From: an uncultured Litoreibacter sp.
Lineage (GTDB): Bacteria > Pseudomonadota > Alphaproteobacteria > Rhodobacterales > Rhodobacteraceae
Direction of reading: 5' to 3'
NCBI GenBank assembly: GCA_947493265.1
Contig: CANLQL010000001.1
Coordinates: 248,001-312,000 of the forward strand
Length of the DNA: 64,000 bases
Shown: piece after piece, positions 9,468 to 19,260 of the stretch
Layout of the letters: each line of letters starts with the position of its first letter
Numbering within the stretch: the stretch's first letter is position 1
Program-made: the position numbers and the translations under genes
The notes under the pieces: generated by a model
Databases searched by the model: none
What the model was told of the DNA's origin: nothing
Seen by the model: only the letters and a program-made list of their open reading frames with translations

Positions 9468-10343
9468 ATGGCGATTTATAATTTGGGATCGATCAACGCG
9501 GACTACTTTTACCGCGTACCGCATTTGCCAGCTCCGGGTGAAACCCTATTGGCAAATAGCCATAATGTTGGATTGGGCGGAAAAGGCGCAAACCAATCAG
9601 TCGCTGCTGCTTTGGCGGGTCGCGAAGTGCACCATATCGGTGCGGTTGGATCTGATAGTGGTTGGATTTTACAACGGCTCAAGGGGAGCGGCGTACTTTG
9701 TGATCACATCTCAATCTCTGACGATGCGACAGGACATGCTGTTATCTATGTCGATGACGAGGGGGAGAATTCAATTGTTCTCTTTCCGGGGGCAAATAGG
9801 ACTCTAAAAAAGGAAATAGTAGAGAAGTCCGTTGTGGGTTCGGGAGAAACTGACCTGCTGCTCCTGCAAAATGAAACGTCTCTGACAGCGTATTGTGCGG
9901 AGATTGCTGCGGCCAAGGGCGTCAAGGTCATTTACTCAGCGGCCCCTTTCGATCCCGATGCATTGAACAGCGTTCAGCCATTTCTGGACGTTCTGCTTCT
10001 GAACGAGATTGAAGCCGAACAATACCACGCAGCGTTTGGGAAAGCTGTTCAAGATAGCGGTGTTCCGCATGTTGTGATCACAAAGGGATCATCCGGGATC
10101 GAATATTGGAACGATGGAAATGTAACTGAAGTTGCGGCCATTCCAGCCAAACCCGTTGATACAACAGGGGCGGGAGATTGCTTTGCCGGTTATTTTGCAG
10201 CTGGGATTGATGAAGGTATGGACTTTGTGACTGCGATCCAGTTGGGAGCTGCCGCCGCTTCAATCAAAGTTGGCAGATCCGGAACGTCAGATGCGTTTCC
10301 AAAAAGGGCGGAGGTCGATGCCTTGTTAAAGGCGCATCGCTAG
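9468..10343 (+). CDS. rbsK: ribokinase-like PfkB family sugar kinase
   Basis: The protein belongs to the PfkB carbohydrate kinase family, most like ribokinase, which phosphorylates D-ribose at O5. The N-terminal motif [18 protein letters not shown] binds sugar, and the C-terminal signature [14 protein letters not shown] holds the catalytic Asp and anion hole. I chose ATG 9468, preceded by a GGTGGGA ribosome binding site, giving 291 residues; ATG 9459 is possible. No ribose transporter or RbsD is nearby, so the true substrate is not established by context. The stop shares CTAG with that of convergent dnaJ, a 4-base overlap. Confidence 0.85.
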   Translation: MAIYNLGSINADYFYRVPHLPAPGETLLANSHNVGLGGKGANQSVAAALAGREVHHIGAVGSDSGWILQRLKGSGVLCDHISISDDATGHAVIYVDDEGENSIVLFPGANRTLKKEIVEKSVVGSGETDLLLLQNETSLTAYCAEIAAAKGVKVIYSAAPFDPDALNSVQPFLDVLLLNEIEAEQYHAAFGKAVQDSGVPHVVITKGSSGIEYWNDGNVTEVAAIPAKPVDTTGAGDCFAGYFAAGIDEGMDFVTAIQLGAAAASIKVGRSGTSDAFPKRAEVDALLKAHR

Positions 10344-11485
10344 CTCTTCATTTCGTCCCAGAACGATTTCACCTTGGAGAAAAACTTCGACAGCTGAGGG
10401 TTGTTTTCAGCGCTAAGTTCTTCGAACTCCCGCAGAAGTTCTTTCTGCTTGGCCGTCAGGTTCACAGGGGTCTCAACGGCAAGCTCGATGAACATATCCC
10501 CGGTGTTACCGCCGCGCAGGGATGGCATCCCTTTGTTGCGCAAGCGCATCTGACGACCGGATTGGCTGCCAGATGGAACTTTTACACGGCTACGACCGCC
10601 ATCTATTGTCGGAACTTCGACATCGCCGCCGATTGCGGCTGTCGTCATCGACACTGGAACGCGGCAAAACAGGTCTACGCCGTCGCGTTGAAACAGGTCG
10701 TGTTCTTCAACCTCAACGAAAATATACAAATCGCCCGGGGTTCCCCCGCGCAGTCCAGATTCGCCCTCGCCCGCAAGGCGAATACGTGTGCCAGTTTCGA
10801 CACCGGCAGGGATATTGACGCTTAGCGATCTGTCTTTTTGTGTTCGTCCAGCGCCGTTGCAGGTTTTGCAAGGATTGCTAATTACTTGGCCAATACCGGA
10901 ACAGGTTGGGCATGTACGCTCAACCGTGAAGAACCCTTGTTGCGCACGTACCTTGCCCATTCCCGAACACGTCGGGCAGGTCATCGGTTCCGATCCGCTT
11001 TCTGCGCCAGAACCATCACAGCTGTCACAAGACACGGATGTTGGGACGGTTATCGCTTTCTGAGCACCGGAAAATGCCTCTTCCAGGTCAATTCTCAGGT
11101 TGTAGCGTAGGTCAGATCCACGGGAGGACCGTTGCCGTCCACCACGCTGCCCGCCGCCCCCCATGAAGTCGCCGAACAGGTCCTCAAAAACATCGGAAAA
11201 TGCGCTGGCGAAGTCACCCTGACCGCCAGCCCCGGGGCGTGGACCACCGCCCATTCCACCTTCAAAAGCGGCGTGGCCGTAGCGGTCATAGGCGGCTTTC
11301 TTGTCGCCGTCTTTCAGAACTTCATAGGCTTCGTTGGCGTCTTTGAATTGGGCTTCGGCATCAGGATTATCGGAATTACGGTCGGGATGAAGCTCTTTCG
11401 CTTTGCTGCGATATGCTTTTTTGATCTCTTCGGGGGATGCCCCGCGAGAGATACCCAAAACCTCGTAATAATCGCGTTTTGCCAT
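10340..11485 (-). CDS. dnaJ: chaperone protein DnaJ
   Basis: DnaJ delivers substrates to DnaK and stimulates its ATPase. The J domain with the HPD triad (ELHPDRNS) is at the N-terminus, followed by a Gly/Phe-rich linker (residues about 75-120). Next comes a zinc-binding region with four CxxCxGxG-type repeats ([32 protein letters not shown]) and then the C-terminal substrate-binding domains. Length is 381 residues, normal for a class A DnaJ. It lies downstream of dnaK, separated by 81 bases that contain a strong hairpin. Confidence 0.97.
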   Translation of the reverse strand: MAKRDYYEVLGISRGASPEEIKKAYRSKAKELHPDRNSDNPDAEAQFKDANEAYEVLKDGDKKAAYDRYGHAAFEGGMGGGPRPGAGGQGDFASAFSDVFEDLFGDFMGGGGQRGGRQRSSRGSDLRYNLRIDLEEAFSGAQKAITVPTSVSCDSCDGSGAESGSEPMTCPTCSGMGKVRAQQGFFTVERTCPTCSGIGQVISNPCKTCNGAGRTQKDRSLSVNIPAGVETGTRIRLAGEGESGLRGGTPGDLYIFVEVEEHDLFQRDGVDLFCRVPVSMTTAAIGGDVEVPTIDGGRSRVKVPSGSQSGRQMRLRNKGMPSLRGGNTGDMFIELAVETPVNLTAKQKELLREFEELSAENNPQLSKFFSKVKSFWDEMKS

Positions 11486-11514
11486 GATTTAGAGCCTTTC
11501 CCTTAAACCAAGAA

Positions 11515-11545
11515 GACCGGCCAGACAGAAAGTCTACGGCCGGTC
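11515..11545 (-). terminator. dnaK-dnaJ intergenic hairpin (partial terminator or processing element)
   Basis: A strong inverted repeat sits between the dnaK stop and the dnaJ start. The outer arms are GACCGGCC and GGCCGGTC (8 of 8 pairs), continued by AGAC/GTCT with a two-base bulge and a short loop. On the minus strand it is followed by TTCTTGGTTT, a weak T-rich stretch. I infer a partial terminator or RNA-processing hairpin that would lower dnaJ relative to dnaK expression. Confidence 0.7.
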
Positions 11546-11566
11546 ATCAAGTTTGGGCTGCGCAAA

Positions 11567-13489
11567 TTATGCGCGCTTGTCGCCGTCCAGATCTTCGAAG
11601 TCTGCATCGACGATGTCTTCGTCAACGCTGCGTGGATTTTCATCCTCACCGTCTTCTGGCGCAGCCGCTGCAGCTTCATCTTGCTGAGACTTGTAGATCG
11701 CCTCGCCAAGTTTCATGGCTGCTTCGGTCAGGTTCTGGATGCCACCTTTGATCTTGCCGGCATCTTCTGTTTCCAGAGTTTCCTCCAGAGCTTTCATTGC
11801 CAGTTCGATGACTTCCACTGTAGATCCGTCAACTTTGTCGCCGTGATCTTCAAGTGACTTCTTTGTACCGTGCAGCAGGCTTTCGGCCTGGTTCTTGGCT
11901 TCAACAAGTTCTTTACGCTCGGCGTCTGCTTCCGCGTTCGCTTCCGCATCCTTGACCATTTGCTCGATGTCATCATCGGACAGACCGCCAGAGGCTTGGA
12001 TCGTGATCGCTTGTTCTTTGCCTGTACCTTTATCTTTCGCACCGACGGTCACGATGCCGTTTGCGTCGATATCAAAGGTAACCTCGATCTGCGGCAAGCC
12101 ACGTGGTGCTGGTGGGATTTCTTCAAGATTGAACTGACCGAGCATCTTGTTGTCGGCTGCCATTTCCCGTTCACCCTGGAACACACGCAGTGTCACAGCG
12201 TTCTGGTTGTCTTCCGCCGTCGAGAAGATCTGCGACTTCTTCGTCGGGATCGTCGTGTTGCGGTCGATCAAGCGGGTGAACACACCACCAAGGGTTTCGA
12301 TCCCCAAGGACAGGGGTGTTACGTCCAGAAGAACAACGTCTTTGACGTCGCCTTGCAGGACACCGGCTTGGACTGCGGCACCCATGGCAACGACTTCGTC
12401 CGGGTTCACACCTTTATTGGCTTCTTTTCCGAAGAACTTAGAAACCTCTTCGATGACCTTTGGCATCCGCGTCATACCACCGACGAGGACAACCTCATCA
12501 ATGTCAGATGTGGACAGGCCCGCATCTTTCAGCGCGTCTTTACACGGCTTGATGGAGTTCTTGATCAGGTCAGAGACCAGTGATTCCAACTTTGCACGTG
12601 TCAGTTTCATAACCATGTGCAATGGCTGACCACCGTTTGGATCCATGGAGATAAACGGCTGGTTAATTTCTGTCTGAGAGGACGACGAAAGCTCAATCTT
12701 CGCTTTTTCAGCAGCTTCTTTCAGACGCTGCAGCGCCATCTTGTCTTTGGTCAGATCAACACCGTTTTCCTTTTTGAACTCCTCAGCGAGGTAGTTCACG
12801 ATGCGCATGTCGAAATCTTCACCACCAAGGAACGTGTCCCCGTTGGTGGATTTTACTTCGAACAGACCGTCATCAATTTCAAGAATTGTGATGTCGAATG
12901 TACCGCCGCCAAGGTCGTAGACTGCGATGGTTTTTGTTTCTTTCTTGTCGAGGCCGTAAGCCAACGCAGCCGCTGTCGGCTCGTTGATGATCCGCAGCAC
13001 TTCGAGACCAGCGATCTTGCCGGCATCTTTTGTAGCCTGGCGCTGGGCGTCGTTGAAATACGCAGGAACCGTAATGACCGCTTGTGTCACGTCTTCACCA
13101 AGATAGCTCTCGGCGGTTTCTTTCATCTTTTGCAGGATGAAAGCAGAGATTTGGCTAGGGGAGTATTTCTCACCGCCAGCTTCGACCCATGCGTCACCGT
13201 TGCCACCGGCAACGATGTCGAATGGCATGTTCTTTTTCTCTTTGTTGATGTCTGCGTCGTCATAGCGACGACCGATCAGACGTTTTACAGCAAAGATTGT
13301 GTTGGACGGGTTGGTAACGGCTTGGCGTTTTGCAGCCTGGCCAACCAGACGCTCACTGTCTGTAAAACCAACAATAGAGGGTGTTGTGCGCGCACCTTCA
13401 GCGTTTTCGATAACGCGTGGTTGAGAGCCATCCATGATGGCAACGCAGGAGTTCGTAGTTCCGAGGTCAATACCAATGACTTTAGCCAT
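11567..13489 (-). CDS. dnaK: molecular chaperone DnaK (Hsp70)
   Basis: DnaK is the ATP-dependent Hsp70 that binds exposed hydrophobic segments. The ATPase domain starts with [18 protein letters not shown] and contains [17 protein letters not shown] and the phosphate-binding loop [16 protein letters not shown]. The substrate domain has [18 protein letters not shown], and the helical lid ends in an acidic tail. The start at the ATG ending at 13489 gives 640 residues. The frame is open 48 codons further upstream, but that part lies over the heat-shock-type promoter. It forms a dnaK-dnaJ unit; grpE is separate, next to hrcA. Confidence 0.97.
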   Translation of the reverse strand: MAKVIGIDLGTTNSCVAIMDGSQPRVIENAEGARTTPSIVGFTDSERLVGQAAKRQAVTNPSNTIFAVKRLIGRRYDDADINKEKKNMPFDIVAGGNGDAWVEAGGEKYSPSQISAFILQKMKETAESYLGEDVTQAVITVPAYFNDAQRQATKDAGKIAGLEVLRIINEPTAAALAYGLDKKETKTIAVYDLGGGTFDITILEIDDGLFEVKSTNGDTFLGGEDFDMRIVNYLAEEFKKENGVDLTKDKMALQRLKEAAEKAKIELSSSSQTEINQPFISMDPNGGQPLHMVMKLTRAKLESLVSDLIKNSIKPCKDALKDAGLSTSDIDEVVLVGGMTRMPKVIEEVSKFFGKEANKGVNPDEVVAMGAAVQAGVLQGDVKDVVLLDVTPLSLGIETLGGVFTRLIDRNTTIPTKKSQIFSTAEDNQNAVTLRVFQGEREMAADNKMLGQFNLEEIPPAPRGLPQIEVTFDIDANGIVTVGAKDKGTGKEQAITIQASGGLSDDDIEQMVKDAEANAEADAERKELVEAKNQAESLLHGTKKSLEDHGDKVDGSTVEVIELAMKALEETLETEDAGKIKGGIQNLTEAAMKLGEAIYKSQQDEAAAAAPEDGEDENPRSVDEDIVDADFEDLDGDKRA

Positions 13490-13597
13490 TTGCTTCGTCC
13501 TTTCTTTGCGGCGATAATTTGGAGAACAGGCCCATTTCGGCTCCCGCCCTCCGATCCCAAGATGACCGAGGGGATAAGACCCCATCAGAGTTCGGAG

Positions 13598-13629
13598 GGT
13601 ATATAAGGAGCGTCGGGAGGGCCTGCAAG
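13598..13629 (-). promoter_or_regulatory. candidate sigma-32 (RpoH) promoter of dnaK
   Basis: On the minus strand, CTTGC is followed 17 bases later by CTTATATA, close to the alphaproteobacterial RpoH pattern of a CTTG -35 element and a C(T/C)TAT-type -10 element. It lies about 110 bases upstream of the dnaK start codon and reads towards dnaK. Heat-shock sigma control of dnaKJ is the established mode in this group. The match is by eye only. Confidence 0.5.
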
Positions 13630-13710
13630 GCAAGGGAGTGCCAGAAAGTCGCGTTTTTGTGATAATTCTGCCATTGGACGGCGATCGAGGATAAAAATGG
13701 GACTTTCGGT

Positions 13711-14316
13711 TTGACCCCGGATTTGGAGATCAACGGATTCAAGATTTACGAACGTTTCCTGTCCTTGGAGGCGCAGGAAGCAATGGTTGGCGATTTACGC
13801 GATGTTGCAAAGCGTGCGCCGTTTCGCCAACCGGTCGTACCGAGCGGTAAAAAGATGTCCGTTCGGATGACAGCCGCAGGTGAATTTGGCTGGCTTACTG
13901 ACGGGTCAGGCTACCGCTATTCAGATCTTCAGCCGGATGGATCAGGTTGGCCAGAGATCCCCGATACATTCTTGCAGGTTTGGGACGCGCTTTCGGGGGT
14001 GTCCCGGCGGCCAGATAGCTGCCTGGTCAATTACTACGGGGAAGGCGCAAAGATGGGGATGCATCAAGATCGTGATGAGACCGATATGGGCTGGCCCGTG
14101 GTTTCCCTATCACTGGGTGATGAGGCGATGTTTCGAATGGGTGGGACAAACCGATCCGACAAGACCAAAAGTGTCTGGCTACGGTCAGGAGATGTTGTCG
14201 TGATGGGCGGTGAGGCGCGACTTGCATATCATGGTGTCGACCGGATCAAGTTCGGAACCTCACCGTTGCTGCCAAAAGGCGGCCGGCTGAACGTCACACT
14301 GCGCGTCTCGCAATAG
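13711..14316 (+). CDS. alkB: AlkB-type alpha-ketoglutarate-dependent DNA/RNA demethylase
   Basis: AlkB oxidatively removes 1-methyladenine and 3-methylcytosine lesions using Fe(II) and 2-oxoglutarate. The iron ligands are visible as HQD in [12 protein letters not shown] and the distal His in [11 protein letters not shown]. The substrate-binding [15 protein letters not shown] strand precedes them, and the arginines that bind 2-oxoglutarate are in GGRLNVTLR at the C-terminus. The only plausible start is TTG at 13711, since no in-frame ATG or GTG follows the upstream stop at 13663. No clear ribosome binding site is seen. The gene stands alone, divergent from dnaK and convergent with the permease gene. 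Confidence 0.9.
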   Translation: MTPDLEINGFKIYERFLSLEAQEAMVGDLRDVAKRAPFRQPVVPSGKKMSVRMTAAGEFGWLTDGSGYRYSDLQPDGSGWPEIPDTFLQVWDALSGVSRRPDSCLVNYYGEGAKMGMHQDRDETDMGWPVVSLSLGDEAMFRMGGTNRSDKTKSVWLRSGDVVVMGGEARLAYHGVDRIKFGTSPLLPKGGRLNVTLRVSQ

Positions 14317-14318
14317 GA

Positions 14319-15140
14319 TTACTTGCCAGCGACCCAGCTGATGGACGCGTGCTTGCGGCCATGGAATTCACCCATCAGCCCGACCATGATCAAAACGACC
14401 GTTACGGTGATCGGGTATTGGTAGTTTGTGAACATCGGGTTGTAGTTGATGAAGGTGAAGCCGCGCGCCTGATCAATTGCGTGAAACAACGGGTTCCAAT
14501 CGAACATGACCAGAATGGAGCTAGGAAGCGTGTTAGCCACAAACATCTTTCCCGAGGCAATCATATTCGCCCGCGAATAAATTGTTGTCAGGGCCCCTGA
14601 TACAAGAGGATAAAACGGCCGAATGGCCATGAACACCAACCCGACACCAACGCCCGAAATCCATGCCAGGAGGAACATAGCGATTGCCCCGATAGGTTTG
14701 TCAATTTCGACAGGGTGCCAAGCGACATGGACCACAAAGAGGATCATCGCAGCTGAAAGTGTTTGCAGATAAAGCGATGACAGTGCTGAAGACGTAATCG
14801 CAATCGCCGTGTTCATTGGGGCGTGCATCATCATTGCAGATGTTGGCCCCTCAGCTTTTGAAACGGCCCCGACCGCTTTTGTATGGGTCAAGAACAGGAA
14901 GATGCCGGACAGAAGGTAAAGTATAAAATCACCTCGGATCGCCGAACCGCGAAGGCCAAGAACCGCATAAAATAGCCAGAACGCAGCAACAAAGACGACC
15001 GTCTGCATCATGTTGGCGAACAGGCCAACGATTGGATTTCGATGGGTCTTGCGGACATGCCGGGTCGTGCTGATGTAGATCAGATCAATCAGCGCAAGCG
15101 CCGATCTGAAATTTGTGGTTCTTTGCTGTGTTGAGAACAT
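14319..15140 (-). CDS. ABC-2 type polysaccharide export permease (KpsM/Wzm-like)
   Basis: The 273-residue protein has about six hydrophobic segments (residues roughly 45-70, 72-95, 115-140, 148-172, 178-205 and 245-265) and resembles the permease subunit of capsule or O-antigen ABC exporters. The N-terminal amphipathic region with TRHVRKTHRNPIVGLFANMMQT fits the family. It is unusual that no ATP-binding partner (KpsT/Wzt), KpsE or KpsD gene lies next to it; neighbours are alkB and cysQ. The partner may be encoded elsewhere. Nearby kdsB and kdsD make the Kdo nucleotide donor used in KpsM-type capsules. Confidence 0.75.
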   Translation of the reverse strand: MFSTQQRTTNFRSALALIDLIYISTTRHVRKTHRNPIVGLFANMMQTVVFVAAFWLFYAVLGLRGSAIRGDFILYLLSGIFLFLTHTKAVGAVSKAEGPTSAMMMHAPMNTAIAITSSALSSLYLQTLSAAMILFVVHVAWHPVEIDKPIGAIAMFLLAWISGVGVGLVFMAIRPFYPLVSGALTTIYSRANMIASGKMFVANTLPSSILVMFDWNPLFHAIDQARGFTFINYNPMFTNYQYPITVTVVLIMVGLMGEFHGRKHASISWVAGK

Positions 15141-15274
15141 CTGGGTGAAACCTGTCTCTGACCGCCGCTGCGCCGAGGTGCCGATCTTTGGGGCCGGAAA
15201 ACTTGCTCAACGCGATTGGAGGCACCATAAGGTGCGAATTACGAACAATCAATAAACGCGACAGGAGAGCGGTG

Positions 15275-16075
15275 TTGGATAGGCGAAAAATGGAAGATGT
15301 GTTCCGAGCGCTGGCCCTGGAAGCGGGCGATATCATCATGGACATCTACAATTCCGACGACTTTGAGGTGAAATCAAAGTCAGATGACAGCCCGGTCACT
15401 GCAGCTGATGAAGCTGCAGATGCACATATCCGCAAAGGGTTGGCAGAGGCCTTCCCAGACATCATGGTCGTGACGGAGGAACATGCTGGAAGCCATACGA
15501 AAACGGCATCCTCCTTCATCATCGTTGACCCGTTGGACGGCACTAAAGAATTCATCAAGCGCCGGGGCGAGTTCACCGTGAATATCGCCTATGTCGAAGA
15601 CGGCGTGCCTCAGCGCGGGGTCGTTTATGCGCCAGCGGTTGGCCGGCTGTTTTACACCAATGCGGATGGCGCTTCGGTTGAGGAAGCTGCACCGTTTTCC
15701 ACAACTGCGAAGGGCGCTGTGTCAGTGATGTCAGTTTCCAAGCCCGACAATGATGCGCTGATCGTCGTTGCCTCAAAGTCCCACCGGGATGAAGCCACGG
15801 ATAGGTACATCAATCGCTACAACGTCAAGGACATGACCAGCGCCGGTTCATCGCTGAAGTTCTGTCTTGTTGCTGCAGGAGAAGCGGATATTTACCCGCG
15901 CCTCGGTCGCACGATGGAATGGGATACGGCTGCCGGTGACGCCGTCTTGCGCGGTGCAGGCGGTCGCATGGTTCGGTTTGATACTCACGAGACTTTCAAA
16001 TATGGCAAATTGGGCTATGAAAACCCGTTCTTTATCGCCCATGCGCCCGGCGTAGACTTGAAGGATCCCGAATGA
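15275..16075 (+). CDS. cysQ: 3'(2'),5'-bisphosphate nucleotidase CysQ
   Basis: CysQ hydrolyses 3'-phosphoadenosine 5'-phosphate (PAP), the by-product of sulfotransferases and PAPS reductase, to AMP. Inositol-monophosphatase-fold motifs are clear: VTEEHAG (metal-binding Glu), IVDPLDGTKEFIKRRGEF (catalytic DPLDGT), and the C-terminal TMEWDTAAGDAVLRGAGG. The start is uncertain: TTG 15275 has AGGAGAG seven bases upstream, while ATG 15290 lacks a good site. The longer form (266 residues) matches the usual N-terminus better. It overlaps kdsB by four bases. A sulfotransferase-like gene 7 kb away gives a plausible source of PAP. Confidence 0.9.
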   Translation: MDRRKMEDVFRALALEAGDIIMDIYNSDDFEVKSKSDDSPVTAADEAADAHIRKGLAEAFPDIMVVTEEHAGSHTKTASSFIIVDPLDGTKEFIKRRGEFTVNIAYVEDGVPQRGVVYAPAVGRLFYTNADGASVEEAAPFSTTAKGAVSVMSVSKPDNDALIVVASKSHRDEATDRYINRYNVKDMTSAGSSLKFCLVAAGEADIYPRLGRTMEWDTAAGDAVLRGAGGRMVRFDTHETFKYGKLGYENPFFIAHAPGVDLKDPE

Positions 16076-16872
16076 GCGTTGCAATAGTAATCCCCGCACG
16101 GTTTGCGTCGAAACGCTATCCTGGCAAACCGCTTGTCCCTTTGAAAGGCGCGTCCGGGACATCTCAATCTTTGATTGAACGATCATGGCGGGCCGCGTGC
16201 GAGGTTTCGGGAGTGGACGCGGTCTATGTCGCGACAGATGACGCGCGCATCAAAGACGCATCCGAGGCTTTTGGGGCAGAGGTTCTCATGACCTCGGAAA
16301 ACTGCCGAAATGGAACTGAACGATGCGCCGAAGCGGCTGATGTCCTGGGCAATGCGCATGAGATTGTCGTAAACCTGCAAGGCGATGCACCGCTGACGCC
16401 AGCCTGGTTTATCGAAGATCTGGTCGCGGGTTTGCGGGCAGATGATGCGGCTGGTATCGCAACTCCGGTTTTGCGCTGTGACGGTGCAATGCTCAATGAC
16501 TTCCTGACAGACCGCAAAGCAGACCGGGTTGGGGGAACCACGGCGGTTTTTGGTGCTCAGAACCAAGCGCTCTATTTTTCGAAAGAAGTCGTTCCGTTTA
16601 CATCAAAAACCTACGATGCGGCAGAACCAACACCGGTTTTTCACCATGTTGGCGTCTATGCGTATCGCGCGGCTTCGCTGCAGGCATACCCAACTTGGGA
16701 GATCGGACCGCTGGAAAAGCTTGAGGGACTGGAACAGTTGCGCTTTTTGGAAAATGGTCACCGAATTCTCTGTGTCGAAGTTCAAGCGAAGGGCCGCCAA
16801 TTCTGGGAGCTAAACAACCCGGAAGACGTTCCGAAACTGGAAGAAATGATGGCGCAGATGGGTATGGAATGA
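16072..16872 (+). CDS. kdsB: 3-deoxy-manno-octulosonate cytidylyltransferase KdsB
   Basis: KdsB activates Kdo with CTP to CMP-Kdo, the donor for the LPS inner core and for some capsules. The nucleotide-binding IPARFASKRYPGKPL is at the N-terminus, followed by VYVATDDARI, the NGTERCAEA segment, and VNLQGDAPLTP where the metal-binding aspartate lies. The C-terminal HHVGVYAYRAASL and LEKLEGLEQLRFLENG are family hallmarks. Length is 266 residues. It sits in an overlapping cysQ-kdsB-glycosyltransferase unit, each pair joined by ATGA. kdsD, which makes the Kdo precursor, is at 27768. Confidence 0.93.
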   Translation: MSVAIVIPARFASKRYPGKPLVPLKGASGTSQSLIERSWRAACEVSGVDAVYVATDDARIKDASEAFGAEVLMTSENCRNGTERCAEAADVLGNAHEIVVNLQGDAPLTPAWFIEDLVAGLRADDAAGIATPVLRCDGAMLNDFLTDRKADRVGGTTAVFGAQNQALYFSKEVVPFTSKTYDAAEPTPVFHHVGVYAYRAASLQAYPTWEIGPLEKLEGLEQLRFLENGHRILCVEVQAKGRQFWELNNPEDVPKLEEMMAQMGME

Positions 16873-18101
16873 CCCAAACGGCGGTCAGCGTCATTGTGGT
16901 GAGCCGCAATCGGCCTGACGCGTTGCGGCTTTGTCTTCTTGCTCTAAAGTTTCAATTCTACGAAGCGTTCGAAATTGTTGTCGTTGCCGACCGCGCTGGG
17001 CTGGACGCCATTGCGGACCTTTCGTTTGTCGAACCAGAAAAGTGCATCCATTGTGATGCTGCCAATATATCCATTGCGCGAAACCTGGGCATTGAACAGG
17101 CGGGCGGCGAGCTGATTGCGTTCATAGACGACGACGCGATCGCGGAGCCGACCTGGCTGGAGTTCCTTGTCGCCCCCTTCGAGAATCCGCGTGTCGGTGC
17201 GACCGGGGGTTTTGTGCGCGGGCGAAACGGGATCAACTTCCAGTGGACCGCAGAGGCGTTGCAGCCCGATGGAACGCCAATTGATCTGGATATTTCAAAA
17301 ACAACGATTTTTCACCCCGCAAAGGCAGGGGCGATAAAAACGCAAGGCACCAATTGCGCGTTTCGCCGGTCGGCCCTGTTGGACCTCGACGGGTTCGATC
17401 CTGCCTTTACGTTTTTTCTTGATGAAACCGACCTGAATTGGCGTCTTTGGAAAGCAGGAATTGCGACTGTAATTGTTCCAGAAGCTCAGGTTCAGCATCG
17501 CTATTTGGGCAATGACAACAGGACTCAATCCCGTGCAATAAAATCCCTTGGTCAGATCGGAACCAGCGTCGGGTATTTTCGCAAAAAACACGGATTGCCG
17601 GACAGTTTTCTAAACTATCACCGAGATCAGCAGCGGCGGCGGTGCATTGCACAGATGCGCGATGGCCTGCTGGAACCCAGGGATGTTTCTCTGCACTTGG
17701 CAGAATTCGATAGTGCGGTGACCGCTGTGCAAACCTTGGAGCATCCCGCGCAAGTTTCCTCCAAGGATGCACCGAAGTTTTTGCCGATCAACCGTGCTTG
17801 CGCCCCTAAAAACTCCGTCCATCTTTTGTGTCGCAGGTCACATCAAAGCGCAACATTCGCGGAAGCGGCGCGGCTTGCAGATACCGGGACCCCTGTCACA
17901 GTGTTTTCTTTTTCAGCGACAGCGCTCTTTCACCATTGTTGGTTTCACGAGGGCGGGTTTTGGGTGCAAAGCGGTGGCCAATTCGGAAAGTCCGACAGGG
18001 CAAGTACCGTTTTTCGTACCTACCGCTTGCGTGAAAGACATGAGAAAGAATTAAGCAGGCTAGAGAGATTCCGCCGATTTTTGCCGTTTCATGACCAATA
18101 G
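16869..18101 (+). CDS. family 2 glycosyltransferase with unrecognised C-terminal region
   Basis: Residues 1-250 form a GT2 (GT-A fold) domain. VSVIVVSRNRPDALRLCL opens it, LIAFIDDDAIAEPTWLEF carries the Asp-x-Asp metal site, and FFLDETDLNWRLWKAG is the probable catalytic base region. The acceptor and sugar cannot be read from sequence. After about residue 290 a second part (NSVHLLCRRSHQSATFAEAA onward) looks like a Rossmann-type beginning of another glycosyltransferase-like domain, but I do not recognise it and it ends early at residue 410. The gene starts by ATGA overlap with kdsB, suggesting a role in glycan assembly with Kdo-type or related sugars. Confidence 0.8.
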   Translation: MTQTAVSVIVVSRNRPDALRLCLLALKFQFYEAFEIVVVADRAGLDAIADLSFVEPEKCIHCDAANISIARNLGIEQAGGELIAFIDDDAIAEPTWLEFLVAPFENPRVGATGGFVRGRNGINFQWTAEALQPDGTPIDLDISKTTIFHPAKAGAIKTQGTNCAFRRSALLDLDGFDPAFTFFLDETDLNWRLWKAGIATVIVPEAQVQHRYLGNDNRTQSRAIKSLGQIGTSVGYFRKKHGLPDSFLNYHRDQQRRRCIAQMRDGLLEPRDVSLHLAEFDSAVTAVQTLEHPAQVSSKDAPKFLPINRACAPKNSVHLLCRRSHQSATFAEAARLADTGTPVTVFSFSATALFHHCWFHEGGFWVQSGGQFGKSDRASTVFRTYRLRERHEKELSRLERFRRFLPFHDQ

Positions 18102-18224
18102 GCTGAAACTTTCCCCTTTGTGCCACTAAACTGCCGTGTTTGCAGAGTAACCCTAGGGCACGCAAGTTTGACAGATAGGTCCGCGAACCACTACGACGGG
18201 CTACGGAAACAGAGGACACAGTTA

Positions 18225-19118
18225 ATGTCGAGAAAAGTAACGAAAGCAGTATTCCCTGTGGCTGGGCTTGGAACACGTTTTCTACCTGCAACGAAATCAA
18301 TTCCTAAAGAAATCATGACCTTAGTGGACCGTCCACTAATTCAATACGCCATCGATGAAGCCCGTGCGGCCGGCATCAAAGAATTTATTTTTGTGACATC
18401 TCGCGGGAAAGGTGCGCTGGAAGATTACTTCGACCATGCGCCCTCGCTTGAAGAATCACTTGAGAAGAAGGGCAAACACGAGCTTCTGGAAACCCTTCGC
18501 GATACAAATATGGAAAGTGGCGCGATCGCTTATATCCGTCAGCACAAAGCATTGGGCCTTGGTCACGCCGTTTGGTGTGCCCGCCGTCTTATCGGCGACG
18601 AATCTTTTGCGGTTATTTTGCCGGATGACGTTATCGCAGCGGAAAAGCCGTGCCTCCAGCAGATGGTTGAAGCCCATCGTGAAACCGGTGGCTGTATGGT
18701 GGCCGCAATGGAAGTCTCACAAGAAAAGACCTCCTCCTATGGGGTTTTGGACATCAAGGAAGATATGGGCCACCTCGTGTCAGTGAACGGCATGGTAGAA
18801 AAGCCAAAGGCCGAAGACGCGCCATCAAATTTGGCTGTGATCGGCCGGTACATTCTGACACCGCGTATTTTGAAAAACCTTAACAAGATCAAAGAAGGTG
18901 CGGGTGGCGAAATTCAACTGACCGACGCGATTGCCCGCGAGATTGACGAGAAGGGTGATGTCTTTGGCTACCGCTTCCGCGGTCAGCGGTTCGATTGCGG
19001 TTCCAAAGCAGGGTATTTGCAGGCGACAGTCGCGTTTGGCCTGGCCCGTGACGAGCTCAAGGATGAGTTCTCCGGCTATTTGGATGAACTTTCGGGTATT
19101 CGCAAAGCCGCGCAGTAA
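18225..19118 (+). CDS. galU: UTP-glucose-1-phosphate uridylyltransferase GalU
   Basis: GalU makes UDP-glucose, a precursor for many surface glycans and the substrate of the UDP-glucose dehydrogenase encoded at 33980. The N-terminal nucleotide-binding motif AGLGTRFLPATKSIPKEIM is diagnostic. FAVILPDDVI, MVEKPKAEDAPSNLAVIGRYIL and GQRFDCGSKAGYLQA are the other conserved blocks. The start at ATG 18225 gives 297 residues; the open frame upstream lacks similarity. It stands as a single gene in the glycan block, followed by a hairpin. Confidence 0.95.
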   Translation: MSRKVTKAVFPVAGLGTRFLPATKSIPKEIMTLVDRPLIQYAIDEARAAGIKEFIFVTSRGKGALEDYFDHAPSLEESLEKKGKHELLETLRDTNMESGAIAYIRQHKALGLGHAVWCARRLIGDESFAVILPDDVIAAEKPCLQQMVEAHRETGGCMVAAMEVSQEKTSSYGVLDIKEDMGHLVSVNGMVEKPKAEDAPSNLAVIGRYILTPRILKNLNKIKEGAGGEIQLTDAIAREIDEKGDVFGYRFRGQRFDCGSKAGYLQATVAFGLARDELKDEFSGYLDELSGIRKAAQ

Positions 19119-19128
19119 ACGCGCTTCA

Positions 19129-19155
19129 TTGGGGTCCCGTTTTGTGGTGCCCCAA
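19129..19155 (+). terminator. hairpin after galU
   Basis: TTGGGG and CCCCAA form a six-pair inverted repeat with a 15-base spacer, ten bases after the galU stop. A further two C-G pairs are possible inside. No run of T follows, so it may be a weak or factor-assisted terminator. Confidence 0.45.
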
Positions 19156-19260
19156 ATGCGTCGCTTCGTTGATAAAATATTCTGCCAAGATTTGCTACCT
19201 TCCGAAAGTATACTAGCCTGACACCTGGTAAGGTCGATTGCTGGCGTGGTTCTGGAGGCC

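Noticed and set aside
12617-13606. A 329-codon open frame antisense to dnaK
   Set aside because: It is a shadow of the strongly biased dnaK coding sequence; its translation has no recognisable domain and unusually many Phe, Cys and Val residues.
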